Source of the DNA: an uncultured Bacilli bacterium
Lineage (GTDB): Bacteria; Bacillota_I; Bacilli_A; RFN20; CAG-826
Direction of reading: 5' to 3'
Length of the DNA stretch: 64,000 bases
Assembly: GCA_944327845.1 (NCBI GenBank)
Contig: CALVHN010000001.1
Coordinates: 259,089-323,088, forward strand
Part shown: in pieces, positions 18,548 through 28,417 of the stretch
How positions within the stretch are numbered: position 1 is the stretch's first letter
Layout: each line of letters opens with the position of its first letter
The notes under the pieces: generated by a model
Seen by the model: only the letters and a program-made list of their open reading frames with translations
Databases searched by the model: none
What the model was told of the DNA's origin: nothing
Program-made: the position numbers and the translations under genes

Positions 18548-19993
18548 TTATTTAACAATCTCGTTATATAATTCCAAATATTTATCAGCAGAAGCACTCC
18601 AAGTGTGATCGGTTTTAAGAGCATTTCTTGATAATTTTGTGATAAGTTTCTTTCTTGTATTATAAAGATTTAAAGCTTCACCAACAGTTTTAATTGCTTC
18701 ACAAACATTATAATCATTAAATACAAAACCATTTGCTAAATCAGAATTATCACCATTATCATCAGAATAATAACCAATTACACTATCTTTTAAACCACCA
18801 GTTGCTCTTACAATAGGTAAACTACCATATCTATGAGCAATCATTTGTCCTAATCCACATGGTTCAAATTTAGATGGCATAATAAAGAAATCAGAAGCTG
18901 CATAAAGTTTATGAGCTAAATTATTGTTATATCCGATATAAACAAAAGTATGATTTTGATTTTTCATATACAAATCATTAAAGAAATTTTCAGCATGAGT
19001 TTCACCACTTCCTAATACAGCAAAATTTCCACCTGCATGTGTAATAAAATCACTCATTGAGAAAATTAAATCTAATCCTTTTTGATCTGTTAATCTAGAA
19101 ACAACAGCAAATAATGGTAAATCAGGATCTAAATTATGTTCTTTACAAAATTCGACCTTATTTTCATTTTTTCCGGTCTTATAATTTCTTAAATTAAAAG
19201 TTTTATAAATTAATTTATCACTTCTTGGAGAAAATTCATCATAATCCATCCCATTTAAAATTCCGACAAAATCATTTTGTCTTAATGTTAAATCGTACCA
19301 TAAACCAAATGAACCTTCTCTAGTAGTTAATTCATATGCATGTGTTGGAGAAACTGTTGTAATCTTATCAGCAAATTTAATTCCAGCTTTAAGGGTAGAA
19401 ACTTGATCATCTAGGCGAACGCTACCATCATTATAGAGATTTTGATTTAATTCATATAAGTCATAAAGACTGCTTGGAGAAAAATAACCCTTAAATAATG
19501 GATTATGAATAGTCAAAACTGTTTTAATTTTATTTAATTTTTCATCGTTAAAATATCTAACTTTTAACAAGCAAGGAAGCATTCCTACTTGCCAATCATG
19601 TACATGTAAAATATCAAAATTATTAGATGAATTTTTTAAAAATTCAATAATAGCGTTAGAAAAGAAAGCAAATCTTTCACCATCATCATAGAACCCATAC
19701 AATGAATCTCTATAAAAATAGTACTTATTATCTACTAAAAAATAACTAATTCCGTCAATTTCAGTATGATAAATTGTAAATCTAATATGTCTCCAATTCA
19801 TTTTTACTTCAAGTTCTTGATACTTAGTTATATTTGGAAATTTAGAAATATCAATTGAAGAATAGAAAGGAGTAATAACAGAGACATTATGTTTTTTTCT
19901 AGCGTACTCTTTGCTTAAAGAATATGCAACATCAGCAAGTCCACCAGTTTTTGAAAAAGGTAAACACTCGCTGCTAGCCATTAAAATATTCAT
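18548..19993 (-). CDS. glgA: glycogen synthase (ADP-glucose type)
   Basis: A 481-residue GT5 glycosyltransferase that extends alpha-1,4-glucan from ADP-glucose. It shows the N-terminal KTGGLADV substrate loop, HVHDWQ in the first Rossmann domain, and VSRLTDQKGLDL. The C-terminal nucleotide-sugar segment PSKFEPCGLGQM carries the catalytic Glu. Length is normal. It is the last gene of glgC-glgD-glgA; its start overlaps the glgD stop by one nucleotide. No clear terminator is seen between its stop and the leuS leader. Confidence 0.97.
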   Translation of the reverse strand: MNILMASSECLPFSKTGGLADVAYSLSKEYARKKHNVSVITPFYSSIDISKFPNITKYQELEVKMNWRHIRFTIYHTEIDGISYFLVDNKYYFYRDSLYGFYDDGERFAFFSNAIIEFLKNSSNNFDILHVHDWQVGMLPCLLKVRYFNDEKLNKIKTVLTIHNPLFKGYFSPSSLYDLYELNQNLYNDGSVRLDDQVSTLKAGIKFADKITTVSPTHAYELTTREGSFGLWYDLTLRQNDFVGILNGMDYDEFSPRSDKLIYKTFNLRNYKTGKNENKVEFCKEHNLDPDLPLFAVVSRLTDQKGLDLIFSMSDFITHAGGNFAVLGSGETHAENFFNDLYMKNQNHTFVYIGYNNNLAHKLYAASDFFIMPSKFEPCGLGQMIAHRYGSLPIVRATGGLKDSVIGYYSDDNGDNSDLANGFVFNDYNVCEAIKTVGEALNLYNTRKKLITKLSRNALKTDHTWSASADKYLELYNEIVK

Positions 19994-21108
19994 TATATTT
20001 TAGCTCCTCGATTAATATAAAGTGGATTTTCACTTGTTCCAATCACTTCTTTTTTAGTTTTAAATTCGCAACGTTTATCAGCAACGACTCCTTTTAAATG
20101 TACTCCTTTTCTAACAATTGTATGAGTAAATAATATTGAATCTTCAACCGTTGCACCTTCTTCAATAATAACATCACGTGCTAAGATTGAATGTTTAGCT
20201 TTTCCGTTAATTGTACAACCATTTGCGATAATACATTGGGTAACATCGGCATTTTTTCCATAAAGTACAGGGCGTGAGTTATGAGTTTTTGTAAGCAAAA
20301 ATGAATCGGAACTAAATACTTCTAAAGAACCTTCATCACCATCTAAAATTTCAAGTGAATATTTGTAGTAATCTTTTAAATTTCTAATGACTCTAGCATA
20401 ACCTTTATGCTCAATGCAGTTCATTTTTTGATCATATTGAGATAAATATTTAAAAACATCATCGAGGTTAAAAAGTTGAGAAACATTGTTCGATTTTAAG
20501 ATAACATTCTTAAGATAATCCATATTAACTACGTATGTTTTTAAAGAAACATTTGCTTCTTTATCTTTAGAAGAAACTTTATCAAATTTTTGAACACTAT
20601 TTAATGAATCAATAACAATTTTATCGCAATCAAGATAATTATCTGTGTCTTTAACGTTTTTATAGATAACAGAAATTTCTTTTCCACTATTGATATGTTG
20701 TTCAATTACTTTTTGATAGTCAATTTTATAAATAAAATTAACAGGACAAATTAAAACGTACTTACATGTTGAATCATATAAAACGTAATCATTTTCTAAT
20801 AAGTTTCTTACATCAGTATTAAATAAAGGATTAGCCAATTCTTTTTCATTAATCAAAATATTTAAAAATCCAGTTTTTGTATTTTTTAAATATGTTGATG
20901 ATGGTCCTAAATGTTTTGTTATCGAACGATAATATTTTTGGACCAAAATTGAAATATCATCAATTCCACTATCTATTAAATTTGATAAAACAAAATCAAT
21001 AAAAGCATAACGTCCTAAAAAAGTTGTTGAAGCTAATTCACGACTATTAGTTAAAATATCATTTGTACTCGAAATATGTAAATCAATAAGAGCTAAAACA
21101 TTATTCAT
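19993..21108 (-). CDS. glgD: glucose-1-phosphate adenylyltransferase regulatory-type subunit
   Basis: A 371-residue paralogue of GlgC. It keeps the nucleotidyltransferase fold (FLGRYAFIDFVLSNLIDSGI) and the C-terminal left-handed beta-helix (CTINGKAKHSILARDVIIEEGATVEDSIL). It lacks the Gly-rich AGGxGTRL catalytic loop at its start, which reads ALIDLHISSTND. In Bacilli GlgD forms a hetero-oligomer with GlgC and stimulates it. It overlaps glgC and glgA by one nucleotide each, so the three are translated from one message. Confidence 0.95.
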   Translation of the reverse strand: MNNVLALIDLHISSTNDILTNSRELASTTFLGRYAFIDFVLSNLIDSGIDDISILVQKYYRSITKHLGPSSTYLKNTKTGFLNILINEKELANPLFNTDVRNLLENDYVLYDSTCKYVLICPVNFIYKIDYQKVIEQHINSGKEISVIYKNVKDTDNYLDCDKIVIDSLNSVQKFDKVSSKDKEANVSLKTYVVNMDYLKNVILKSNNVSQLFNLDDVFKYLSQYDQKMNCIEHKGYARVIRNLKDYYKYSLEILDGDEGSLEVFSSDSFLLTKTHNSRPVLYGKNADVTQCIIANGCTINGKAKHSILARDVIIEEGATVEDSILFTHTIVRKGVHLKGVVADKRCEFKTKKEVIGTSENPLYINRGAKI

Positions 21109-22241
21109 TATTGAAGACTCCTTTCTTTATCTAATAAAACAATTTCATTGCCATCTTTATTAACAACTTCATTGTCGTTAATAACAGTATTACTACCTAA
21201 TATCGCATTATTAACAATAGCATTTTTACCAATTTTAACTCCTGGCATTAAAACTGAATTTGTAACTTTTGCACCCTCTTCAACTACAACTTCATTTGAA
21301 ATAATTGATTCTGAAACACTTCCAAATATCGAAGCACCTTGATTAATAAGTGAATCTTTAATTGAAGCATTCTTTCCAATAAATTGAGGAAGAGAATGAG
21401 TATCTTCACTATATATAATAGGAGGTTCATCAAAATTAATTGTATCTTGAGTTCTTCTTGAAGGTAATAACTCCATATTAGCAGAATGTAAACTATCTAA
21501 AGTTCCAACATCTCTCCAATAGCCACTAAAACGATATGCCATCAATTTTTTATTAGCCTTTAATAAATTAGGAATTATATCTTTTCCAAAATCATGTGAT
21601 GAATCTGGATTTTTCATATCTTCAAGTAAGACTTTTTTCAAATCTTTATATGTAAAAACATAAACACCCATCGAAGCTAAATTGCTCTTTGGTTCTTTAG
21701 GTTTTTCAACAAACTTAGTAATGCGATCTTCTTTATCAACTTCAAGAATACCAAATCTAGAAGCCTCCTTCCATTCAACTTCCATAACAGAAATTGTGCA
21801 GCAAGCTCCTGATTTTATATGAAGATTAATCATTTCATCATAAGTTGTTTTATAGATGTGATCACCGCTTAAAATTAAGACATAATCAGGTTCTTCACCA
21901 TCTAAAAAATCTAAATTTTGAGCGATAGCATCAGCTGTTCCTTTATACCAATTAGCACCTTCTTCAGTTTGGCGTGGAGGTAATGCAACGCAAGTTGAAT
22001 TAACTCCATCAAAACCCCAAATGTGTCCATTTGAAATATAATTGTTTAATACGACAGACTCATATTGAGTCAAAACACCGACACAGTCGATATGTGAATT
22101 TGCAACATTAGACAAACAAAAATCTATGATTCTATATTTACCGCCGAAGTAAACTGCTGGTTTTGCAATTTTTTTGGTTAAGGCCTTTAATCTAGTACCT
22201 TTACCACCAGCAAGAATCATTGCAACCGTTTTTCTTGACAT
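21108..22241 (-). CDS. glgC: glucose-1-phosphate adenylyltransferase, catalytic subunit
   Basis: A 377-residue enzyme making ADP-glucose from glucose-1-phosphate and ATP, the committed step of glycogen synthesis. It has the catalytic loop AGGKGTRLKALT, YRIIDFCLSN, WYKGTADAI, LSGDHIY, VEKPKEP, and a C-terminal beta-helix (SIKDSLINQGASIFGSVSES). AGAAGGAG precedes the ATG. Only 22 bp separate it from the stop of jetC and no terminator is visible there, so it may share a transcript with the SMC operon. Branching enzyme and phosphorylase genes are not in the window. Confidence 0.97.
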   Translation of the reverse strand: MSRKTVAMILAGGKGTRLKALTKKIAKPAVYFGGKYRIIDFCLSNVANSHIDCVGVLTQYESVVLNNYISNGHIWGFDGVNSTCVALPPRQTEEGANWYKGTADAIAQNLDFLDGEEPDYVLILSGDHIYKTTYDEMINLHIKSGACCTISVMEVEWKEASRFGILEVDKEDRITKFVEKPKEPKSNLASMGVYVFTYKDLKKVLLEDMKNPDSSHDFGKDIIPNLLKANKKLMAYRFSGYWRDVGTLDSLHSANMELLPSRRTQDTINFDEPPIIYSEDTHSLPQFIGKNASIKDSLINQGASIFGSVSESIISNEVVVEEGAKVTNSVLMPGVKIGKNAIVNNAILGSNTVINDNEVVNKDGNEIVLLDKERSLQ

Positions 22242-22263
22242 AATATACTCCTTCTAAAATTAT

Positions 22264-25200
22264 TTATTTTAAGCCATCTTTAGCATAGAGCTTTACACAG
22301 CTTGAATTTCTTTCATGAAGAACAACCAATGTCTCATCTACTAATTCCGATATATCTCCAACTTTATCACTTGGAGCGGAAAGAATTACTTGAAGATTAA
22401 ATTTTCTAAGAAGTTTAACTGACTCTTTAATTCTACCTTTATCCATTTTAGAAAATGCTTCATCAAAAATTATTATACGTGAAGTATTAGCAAATTTAGG
22501 ATCGTGATTTACATGATATAATTGTGCAAACGATGCTAAAACTGCAATATAGAATGGAGTTTGAGTTTCACCACCAGATTTCTTCTTCAACATAGCAGAT
22601 AATCTTTGTTCATCACTAGTATCTTTATTATACACTATTAAATCAAATATTAAATAATGACGATAATCAGCAAATTTTTCAACATTCTTCATTAACTCAC
22701 TGTTTTTCTCATTATTTCCAGTATCGATAATTTGTTTAAATAAATCATCCATTACTTCTTTATATTTATCTAAAAATTCAGTTTGGTCTTCACCTAAATT
22801 TAAAACAATGTCATCCATTAACATATCATAATAACGACGATAAATTGGATTAGGATCAACTGTAAAGCGATACATATCTCTACCAAAAGATGCTTGTTGT
22901 AAAGCTTCATTTAAATCTTCTACTTGTTTTTGAACATTAGTAATTGCATCTCTTAATTTATTGATAAAATCATCTTTAAATTGTTGTATTGCCTTATGGT
23001 AAGAATCTTGAATTTTTTCTTGATATTCTGGTAATTTAACATCTTTATATTCATGTAAATCTTTATCGAATAAATCATTATTTTCAGAATTTACATCATA
23101 AGAAAGATGATATTCATTACAATATCGGCCTCTTAAAATCGATAAGTCTTTTAACTGCTTTTGAATAGTATAATTTAAACTTGCATTCTTAGTATTAAAT
23201 TCAAATAAGATATCAGAATTTGTTTTACCTTCAAGTTTTCTTTGTTCAAATAAAGTTTCAGCATCTTTTGAAACGTTTAAAGAATTAGATAATCTAGTTT
23301 TGATTTCTTTGATTTCTTCATTTTGCTTAGCGATTTTTTCTTCAGCGATATTTTTAATATCGGTTTCTAATCTTCCTTTTTCAATTAATGCATCTTCAAT
23401 CTTTTTGTTTAAATTAACTATATCGTTTTCAATATCTTTAATTCTACGATCTAAACCTTCAATTAAAGTTGTATCGTGTGATTCGAGCTGTTCATCAATA
23501 TAAGTTAAGTTTTTCTTTAAACCATCGAGCGTTGGAACTTTTGAAATTAACATAAATGTATTATCAATTTCACTCTTTGAGATAGTTTCAAGATTGTTAA
23601 TACCTGAAATTAAAACATTTAAACTACGATATGTATTTAAATTGGACTTACTTGCTTTAAGTTCAAGACCTTTTTCATCAGCGGAACGTTTAGAAACATT
23701 TGTTCCAATAAAGGAAGAAGTATAAAAACGTGGATTAATCGTTGATAAAGAATAATTTTGGTATAAATCACAATTTTTTGTGATACCTCTACCAGAATTT
23801 TGTGCTTCCTTAATAGAATCACATTTATAAAGTCTACCAATTAAAAAATTTGTATATGCTCTTGCACCATTATGAATTGTTTTAATTTCTTCAGCAAGTG
23901 AACCATATTCTGCTTGAAAGTTTTTCTCAATTAATTTCTCTTGGTCAATAATTGCAATATTTTTATAACCCATTCTATTGATAATTTCTTTTAAAATTTG
24001 ATAAGCATCTGTGAAATATTTTGGTTCAACAAAAAGATTAAATCTTGAATTTCCTAAATATCCTTCTATCGCATTTGTCCATGAAGAATCAATAATATCA
24101 ATCAAATCACAATAAAAATTAACAGGAATAGGTTTATTAAATTTTTTAACTAAACCATCTTCAATTAAATTCTTAATAGTTTCGTAATTATCAGGATAAG
24201 TTTTCTTACCTTGTTTAATCAATAATTCTTCGCTCTCCAAAGTAGTAATTTTTTTGCTAATTTGATTAATGCTTCGAGAAATTGTAATAGCTAAACTACT
24301 AACTTTATCCTTAAAATCTACTAATTTTGTCCTAAATTCATCATAAATAACCCTTGTTAATAATTTAAGGTTATTTGAATAAGTCATCTTAAAATTCATG
24401 CAATCTTTGCTAAAAGTATCACATGCAAGTGTTAATTCTCTTAATTCATCTGCTTTTTCTTCATCAAGAACGTTAAGATCAAAATTATTTAAATTGGTTA
24501 ATAAATTTGAAATAGCATTCATATATGAATCACAAAGAGTAACAATGGCCTTAGAAACATAGTTACTATTTTCTTCTATATCTTCAATTTGTTCTTTAAT
24601 ATTCTGCTTTTGAGACATTAAATCGTTAATAATTTTAGATACATCATCATTAGCTTTTTCACTTGTTAATTTTAATTTTTCGCGATCTAATTTATTAACT
24701 TGTTCTCTTAAATCTAAAACTTCAGTATCAATTTTTAATAATCTATCTTTTGAGTTCTCAATTTGTTTTTTTAATAAATCAAGTTTATCTTTTGAATTTT
24801 CTAATTCACATTTATCAACAATATAAATAGCAACATCTAACAATTGTTTATTAGAACTAAATGATTGAAAGACTTGAGAAATTGCTTCAAGTTTTTCAAC
24901 ACGTTCAGCCATATTTTTAGCTTCAACTTCAAGCTTTTTATATTCAAGAATATTTTCTTGAAGTAAGTCTAAATTAACATTACTTTGTTCGTCGCATACA
25001 TATTCAGTAATGAAAGTTGTAATATCAGTAATTGGAGAAAAGGAAGTTGCTTTTTTAAGTAAGCCAAAATATTTTTCTTTTAATCCACCTAATTGAATAC
25101 GTAAAAAGTCTTGATATTGACGATTTGATGGGAAAAATTTAAATTCAATTTGTTTTTCAGAAAGGAAGTTAGTTAAAGTCTTTCTATCCATTGGAATTTT

Positions 25201-25626
25201 ATTTTGAATAAATTCATTAGCTGGTATTTTATCTTTGAAGAAAAAGAAAGAGTGTTCTTCATCGCCAGAATCAAAAGTATCGAAAACAATACCCATTGTA
25301 AAATCATTATTATTAAAATCATCATGAAATTCTAAAGCAATATAAGATGTAAATCTTCCATTACGAAGATATTTAAAACCTCCATCTAAAGAATCACCAA
25401 GTTCTCCTCTTAAATATCCTTTTAATGTACGAGCAGATTTTTCAGAAGCAGCCTTATTAAAGAAACGACCACTAGTATCTCCGAGCAAAACAACTTGAAG
25501 AGCATCAATTAAAGTTGATTTACCACTACCATTTAAACCTGTTAAAAACACTATTGGTTTGATATCAATTGTTTCATTCCAAAAATAGTGCCAATTTATA
25601 ATTTTAACTTTTGTTAATAGTTTCAC
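22264..25626 (-). CDS. jetC: Wadjet JetC / MksB-like SMC ATPase
   Basis: A 1120-residue SMC-like ATPase. The Walker A GLNGSGKST is at residues 30-38, the signature SGGETQTPF at about 1017, and the Walker B IIIFDE at about 1051-1056. Long coiled-coil stretches (about 230-420 and 690-930) flank a central hinge-like region. This is the COG4913/SbcC-like architecture of JetC in Wadjet and MksB in MukBEF-like condensins, which extrude DNA loops. It starts with GTG in a TAGTG overlap with the jetB stop; AAGGAGG lies about 10 nt upstream. JetD, the plasmid-cutting nuclease of Wadjet, is not found on either side. Confidence 0.9.
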   Translation of the reverse strand: MKLLTKVKIINWHYFWNETIDIKPIVFLTGLNGSGKSTLIDALQVVLLGDTSGRFFNKAASEKSARTLKGYLRGELGDSLDGGFKYLRNGRFTSYIALEFHDDFNNNDFTMGIVFDTFDSGDEEHSFFFFKDKIPANEFIQNKIPMDRKTLTNFLSEKQIEFKFFPSNRQYQDFLRIQLGGLKEKYFGLLKKATSFSPITDITTFITEYVCDEQSNVNLDLLQENILEYKKLEVEAKNMAERVEKLEAISQVFQSFSSNKQLLDVAIYIVDKCELENSKDKLDLLKKQIENSKDRLLKIDTEVLDLREQVNKLDREKLKLTSEKANDDVSKIINDLMSQKQNIKEQIEDIEENSNYVSKAIVTLCDSYMNAISNLLTNLNNFDLNVLDEEKADELRELTLACDTFSKDCMNFKMTYSNNLKLLTRVIYDEFRTKLVDFKDKVSSLAITISRSINQISKKITTLESEELLIKQGKKTYPDNYETIKNLIEDGLVKKFNKPIPVNFYCDLIDIIDSSWTNAIEGYLGNSRFNLFVEPKYFTDAYQILKEIINRMGYKNIAIIDQEKLIEKNFQAEYGSLAEEIKTIHNGARAYTNFLIGRLYKCDSIKEAQNSGRGITKNCDLYQNYSLSTINPRFYTSSFIGTNVSKRSADEKGLELKASKSNLNTYRSLNVLISGINNLETISKSEIDNTFMLISKVPTLDGLKKNLTYIDEQLESHDTTLIEGLDRRIKDIENDIVNLNKKIEDALIEKGRLETDIKNIAEEKIAKQNEEIKEIKTRLSNSLNVSKDAETLFEQRKLEGKTNSDILFEFNTKNASLNYTIQKQLKDLSILRGRYCNEYHLSYDVNSENNDLFDKDLHEYKDVKLPEYQEKIQDSYHKAIQQFKDDFINKLRDAITNVQKQVEDLNEALQQASFGRDMYRFTVDPNPIYRRYYDMLMDDIVLNLGEDQTEFLDKYKEVMDDLFKQIIDTGNNEKNSELMKNVEKFADYRHYLIFDLIVYNKDTSDEQRLSAMLKKKSGGETQTPFYIAVLASFAQLYHVNHDPKFANTSRIIIFDEAFSKMDKGRIKESVKLLRKFNLQVILSAPSDKVGDISELVDETLVVLHERNSSCVKLYAKDGLK

Positions 25627-26273
25627 TAGAATAAGCCTCCTTCTTCATTATTTTCTTTTTCTTTTAATTCATTCAACGCGTTGGACATTGCAACAATTTT
25701 TTCATTATCCAAGGCATATACTATCGATGGTAAGATAAAGAAGCTTACATTACCTTCATCATAACTACCACTTACTTTTGCAATAACATTGTGATTTGCT
25801 AAAAATCTCAAACAACGGCAAACAAGACGGCCATTTAATCTTTTTCCAGGCATTATTAAACCATGATTATTCATCGTGTTAACTAAAGTTGCAGTTGTTA
25901 AGAAAACAGAATGATCTCCATGTCCACTTACTTGCCCTTCTTCCATTTCTGTATCGTATATTTTTCTTAATGCAACAAGAACAACTGAAGTTTCACGGTC
26001 AATACGAATTCTATTTTCTTCATAATTATTAAAAAGAGCAAAAACGCCGAGCATATCGTCTCTTTTTAATATCCATCCAGAAAATTTAAGGTATCCTTCA
26101 AAAATATCAAAATATTTATCAACAAAATTATAATCAGGATTAGTTCTTAATATTTTTTCTCTAGAATCATAAGCTTCCCTAACGAGAAATCCTTTTAATA
26201 ATATTTTATTACATATTTCAGCAAATCTATTTTGTTCACTTCCATTTAATTTAGCAAAATCTTCACTAAACAT
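25626..26273 (-). CDS. jetB: Wadjet JetB / MksE-like KITE subunit
   Basis: A 215-residue protein of the DUF4194 type. Two winged-helix-like halves are suggested by KILLKGFLVREAY, RIDRETSVVLVALRKIYDTEM and GRLVCRCLRFLANHNVIAKV. The family dimerises and bridges the kleisin JetA and the SMC heads of JetC. Its place between jetA (26-bp gap) and jetC (1-nt overlap) and its size match known Wadjet/Mks operons. The call relies mainly on synteny and length, with moderate motif support. Confidence 0.85.
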   Translation of the reverse strand: MFSEDFAKLNGSEQNRFAEICNKILLKGFLVREAYDSREKILRTNPDYNFVDKYFDIFEGYLKFSGWILKRDDMLGVFALFNNYEENRIRIDRETSVVLVALRKIYDTEMEEGQVSGHGDHSVFLTTATLVNTMNNHGLIMPGKRLNGRLVCRCLRFLANHNVIAKVSGSYDEGNVSFFILPSIVYALDNEKIVAMSNALNELKEKENNEEGGLF

Positions 26274-26299
26274 ATTATTGCCCCCTCTCCATTAAAAAC

Positions 26300-27721
26300 T
26301 TAAATATTTTCTTTTTTTCTATAAACAAAGTTTGGTATTGAAAAACCATTAACATGAATGTTTGTTTTATCTACTTCTTCAACAACATAAAAACAATTTT
26401 CATCATCTTTTTTAATAGTAGCTAAAATCAAGCAAACAAATGCATCAAAATCAACTAAAGGAATTTGAGAGCTATAAACTTCGTTTGAACCACCAAAAGC
26501 ATTATCCATAAATTGATATATTCTCTCATCGGTATAAATATTTTTAGTTTCTTCTAAGAAATTTTCCATTACAAATTCGCTAGCTTCAAAACCTTCCATA
26601 ACTTCTAAAGGCTCTGTATTGAATCTAAACCTTCTTAAAATAGGTAAAGTAACTGATTGAGGATCAATAAATCCTTGTTCATAAAAGCAGCACCCATTTT
26701 GCATAATAGATAAAACTTTAGATAATTTGCGTGGATTTTCAACGTTTCGAGCATATTCTTTTAAGATATTATCTAAATGACCTTTAATAGTCTTATCATT
26801 ATTATTTAAATATAAAATCTTGTTTGCGCTATTCTTAGTATAAGTATTATTTTCTTCATCTATATCACCGATTAATGAATTAATTTTTTCATATGTATCG
26901 CAAATATAATTAATTTTATCAAGAACTAAAAATTCAATATCAGCTCCAGAATTAGTATTTGATGCAGCTGCTTGTTCAACAAGTTTACCTAAAATTTCTT
27001 GATTACGAGACCATTTTTCTAAAATTCCAATAATAGGTCTTCTAAACTTAGCAACAGAATCAAAAGTTTTTAAAGGATGATAATATCGATCAATAATTTT
27101 TTTCTTATAAACATCAAAATAATCGTGTAAGACTTTATTCGTTTCAAATAATCTACCTAATTTGTTTTGGAAGATTTTTATTGAGTTTTTTAAAGAAACA
27201 AGCTCAATTTTAAGTCTTCTAGTATTAGCATAGCATCTATTTAAAGTTTGATATAGAAGCTCATCTTGTTCTTCGTCTTCAAGCTTAAGTTCTGAGTAAG
27301 TTGAGTGGACGATTGAAACATAAGAACTTTCTTCATCAGAAATAATATCGCTTAAGCATTTAATTAAATTAATCGAATACATCGGTAAAATGATAGTTTC
27401 TTCTGATGTATTTAAATCCATTATTATATCGATCCAGCCAGTTTCTTCGAGTCTTCGACAAATAAAACTCGCCTTAGCTGAAATTGTATTACGCAATATT
27501 GAATCTTCTTCAATTGATTCTAAATCTTCTGGAGTATATTCAAATCCTTCAATTTCTTTTTCGTGATCTTTTAAAGCTTTAATAAAATCGCTTTTCAAAA
27601 TAAAGTTTTCATCATTTTGAAGCAAAGAAAAAAGAATAAGTAAACTTTCAGAATATATGTTTCTATTTTTACCACTGAATATCGAAAAATAGTTTTCTGG
27701 TAATATATCAAATAATTTCAT
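26300..27721 (-). CDS. jetA: Wadjet JetA / MksF-like kleisin subunit
   Basis: A 473-residue, mainly helical protein at the head of the SMC operon. The N-terminus (LFDILPENYFSIFSGKNRNIYSE) and the winged-helix-like C-terminus ending in VVEEVDKTNIHVNGFSIPNFVYRK fit the JetA family (DUF5716-like). Helical middle regions (RRLKIELVSLKNSIKIFQNKL; ILEKWSRNQEILGKLVEQA) fit a kleisin neck. In Wadjet, JetA links the two JetC heads with JetB. An AAAAAGG ribosome site precedes the ATG, and TGCTAAAAT forms an extended -10 about 36 bp upstream. Confidence 0.85.
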   Translation of the reverse strand: MKLFDILPENYFSIFSGKNRNIYSESLLILFSLLQNDENFILKSDFIKALKDHEKEIEGFEYTPEDLESIEEDSILRNTISAKASFICRRLEETGWIDIIMDLNTSEETIILPMYSINLIKCLSDIISDEESSYVSIVHSTYSELKLEDEEQDELLYQTLNRCYANTRRLKIELVSLKNSIKIFQNKLGRLFETNKVLHDYFDVYKKKIIDRYYHPLKTFDSVAKFRRPIIGILEKWSRNQEILGKLVEQAAASNTNSGADIEFLVLDKINYICDTYEKINSLIGDIDEENNTYTKNSANKILYLNNNDKTIKGHLDNILKEYARNVENPRKLSKVLSIMQNGCCFYEQGFIDPQSVTLPILRRFRFNTEPLEVMEGFEASEFVMENFLEETKNIYTDERIYQFMDNAFGGSNEVYSSQIPLVDFDAFVCLILATIKKDDENCFYVVEEVDKTNIHVNGFSIPNFVYRKKENI

Positions 27722-27756
27722 TTATAACCTTTTTAAATCGTTTTTCAACATCCTCT

Positions 27757-27762
27757 ATTTTA
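27757..27762 (-). promoter_or_regulatory. extended -10 of the jetABC promoter
   Basis: The minus strand reads TGCTAAAAT (TG-n-TAAAAT), 35 bp before the jetA ATG, in the 155-bp divergent region shared with the gene at 27877. No clear -35 was seen. Confidence 0.45.
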
Positions 27763-27840
27763 GCAAAAAATAATTATCGATAAAAGATAAAATAATCATT
27801 TTTTTAATAAATAATAGCATTTTAGAGGGTTTTTATTTTA

Positions 27841-27870
27841 TTGCACATTTTATAATTTGAATAATATAAT
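27841..27870 (+). promoter_or_regulatory. promoter for a leaderless transcript of the PH-like membrane protein gene
   Basis: TTGCAC (27841-27846), 18-bp spacer, TATAAT (27865-27870). The ATG at 27877 is 6 nt after the -10, with no Shine-Dalgarno, so the predicted start site coincides with the start codon. Confidence 0.65.
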
Positions 27871-27876
27871 TTATAC

Positions 27877-28350
27877 ATGCATAAACTATATCCATCGAAA
27901 AAAGTTTTATTAAAGACTTATCTTATAGTCGCTATATTTGTTGTAGTTGTCATTTTTTTAATTTTTTCTTCACGCTTTGCTTGGACTTATTCTAGTGAAA
28001 ATACCACTACTTATATTATTCAAGATGCTGTTGTCTTTTTAATCGGAATTGTAATTTCAGTTATTGGATGGTTCTTATTAACAAGTAAAAATTATTATGA
28101 AGTAACAAATAGCGCTATTATTCATCATAAATTAAATTCAACTTTTACTTATGATTTTAATAACGTTTTATATATCGATGAAAATTACACCAAAAAACAT
28201 AAAACTTTACTTTTTTACAATAACAAAGGAAAAGACTTATTTTTAACTTTAGATAAAGATATGGAATTACTTAAAATATTTAACAAAGAATGTAAAAATC
28301 TAATTTCTAGAGAAGAATTTCATAAAAAATTTCCAAAAGTAAAATTATAA
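27877..28350 (+). CDS. two-helix membrane protein with PH-like domain
   Basis: A 157-residue protein of unknown function. Two hydrophobic segments (about residues 12-32 and 49-69) are followed by a small domain beginning YYEVTNSAIIHHKLNSTFTY with alternating strands and a final helix. This resembles bacterial PH-like membrane proteins in which two helices precede a lipid-facing PH fold. It is one of the few plus-strand genes, divergent from jetA and upstream of rpmB. Its promoter suggests leaderless translation. Confidence 0.7.
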   Translation: MHKLYPSKKVLLKTYLIVAIFVVVVIFLIFSSRFAWTYSSENTTTYIIQDAVVFLIGIVISVIGWFLLTSKNYYEVTNSAIIHHKLNSTFTYDFNNVLYIDENYTKKHKTLLFYNNKGKDLFLTLDKDMELLKIFNKECKNLISREEFHKKFPKVKL

Positions 28351-28358
28351 ATTTGCTA

Positions 28359-28387
28359 TTTACAATTTATTTATTCTTTGATAAATT
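28359..28387 (+). promoter_or_regulatory. rpmB promoter
   Basis: TTTACA (28359-28364), 17-bp spacer ending in TGA, TAAATT (28382-28387); the TG makes an extended -10. It lies 30 bp before the rpmB ATG, leaving room for the GGAGGT ribosome site. Confidence 0.55.
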
Positions 28388-28417
28388 ATTTAAGCACTGA
28401 TTTGGAGGTATGTAGAT

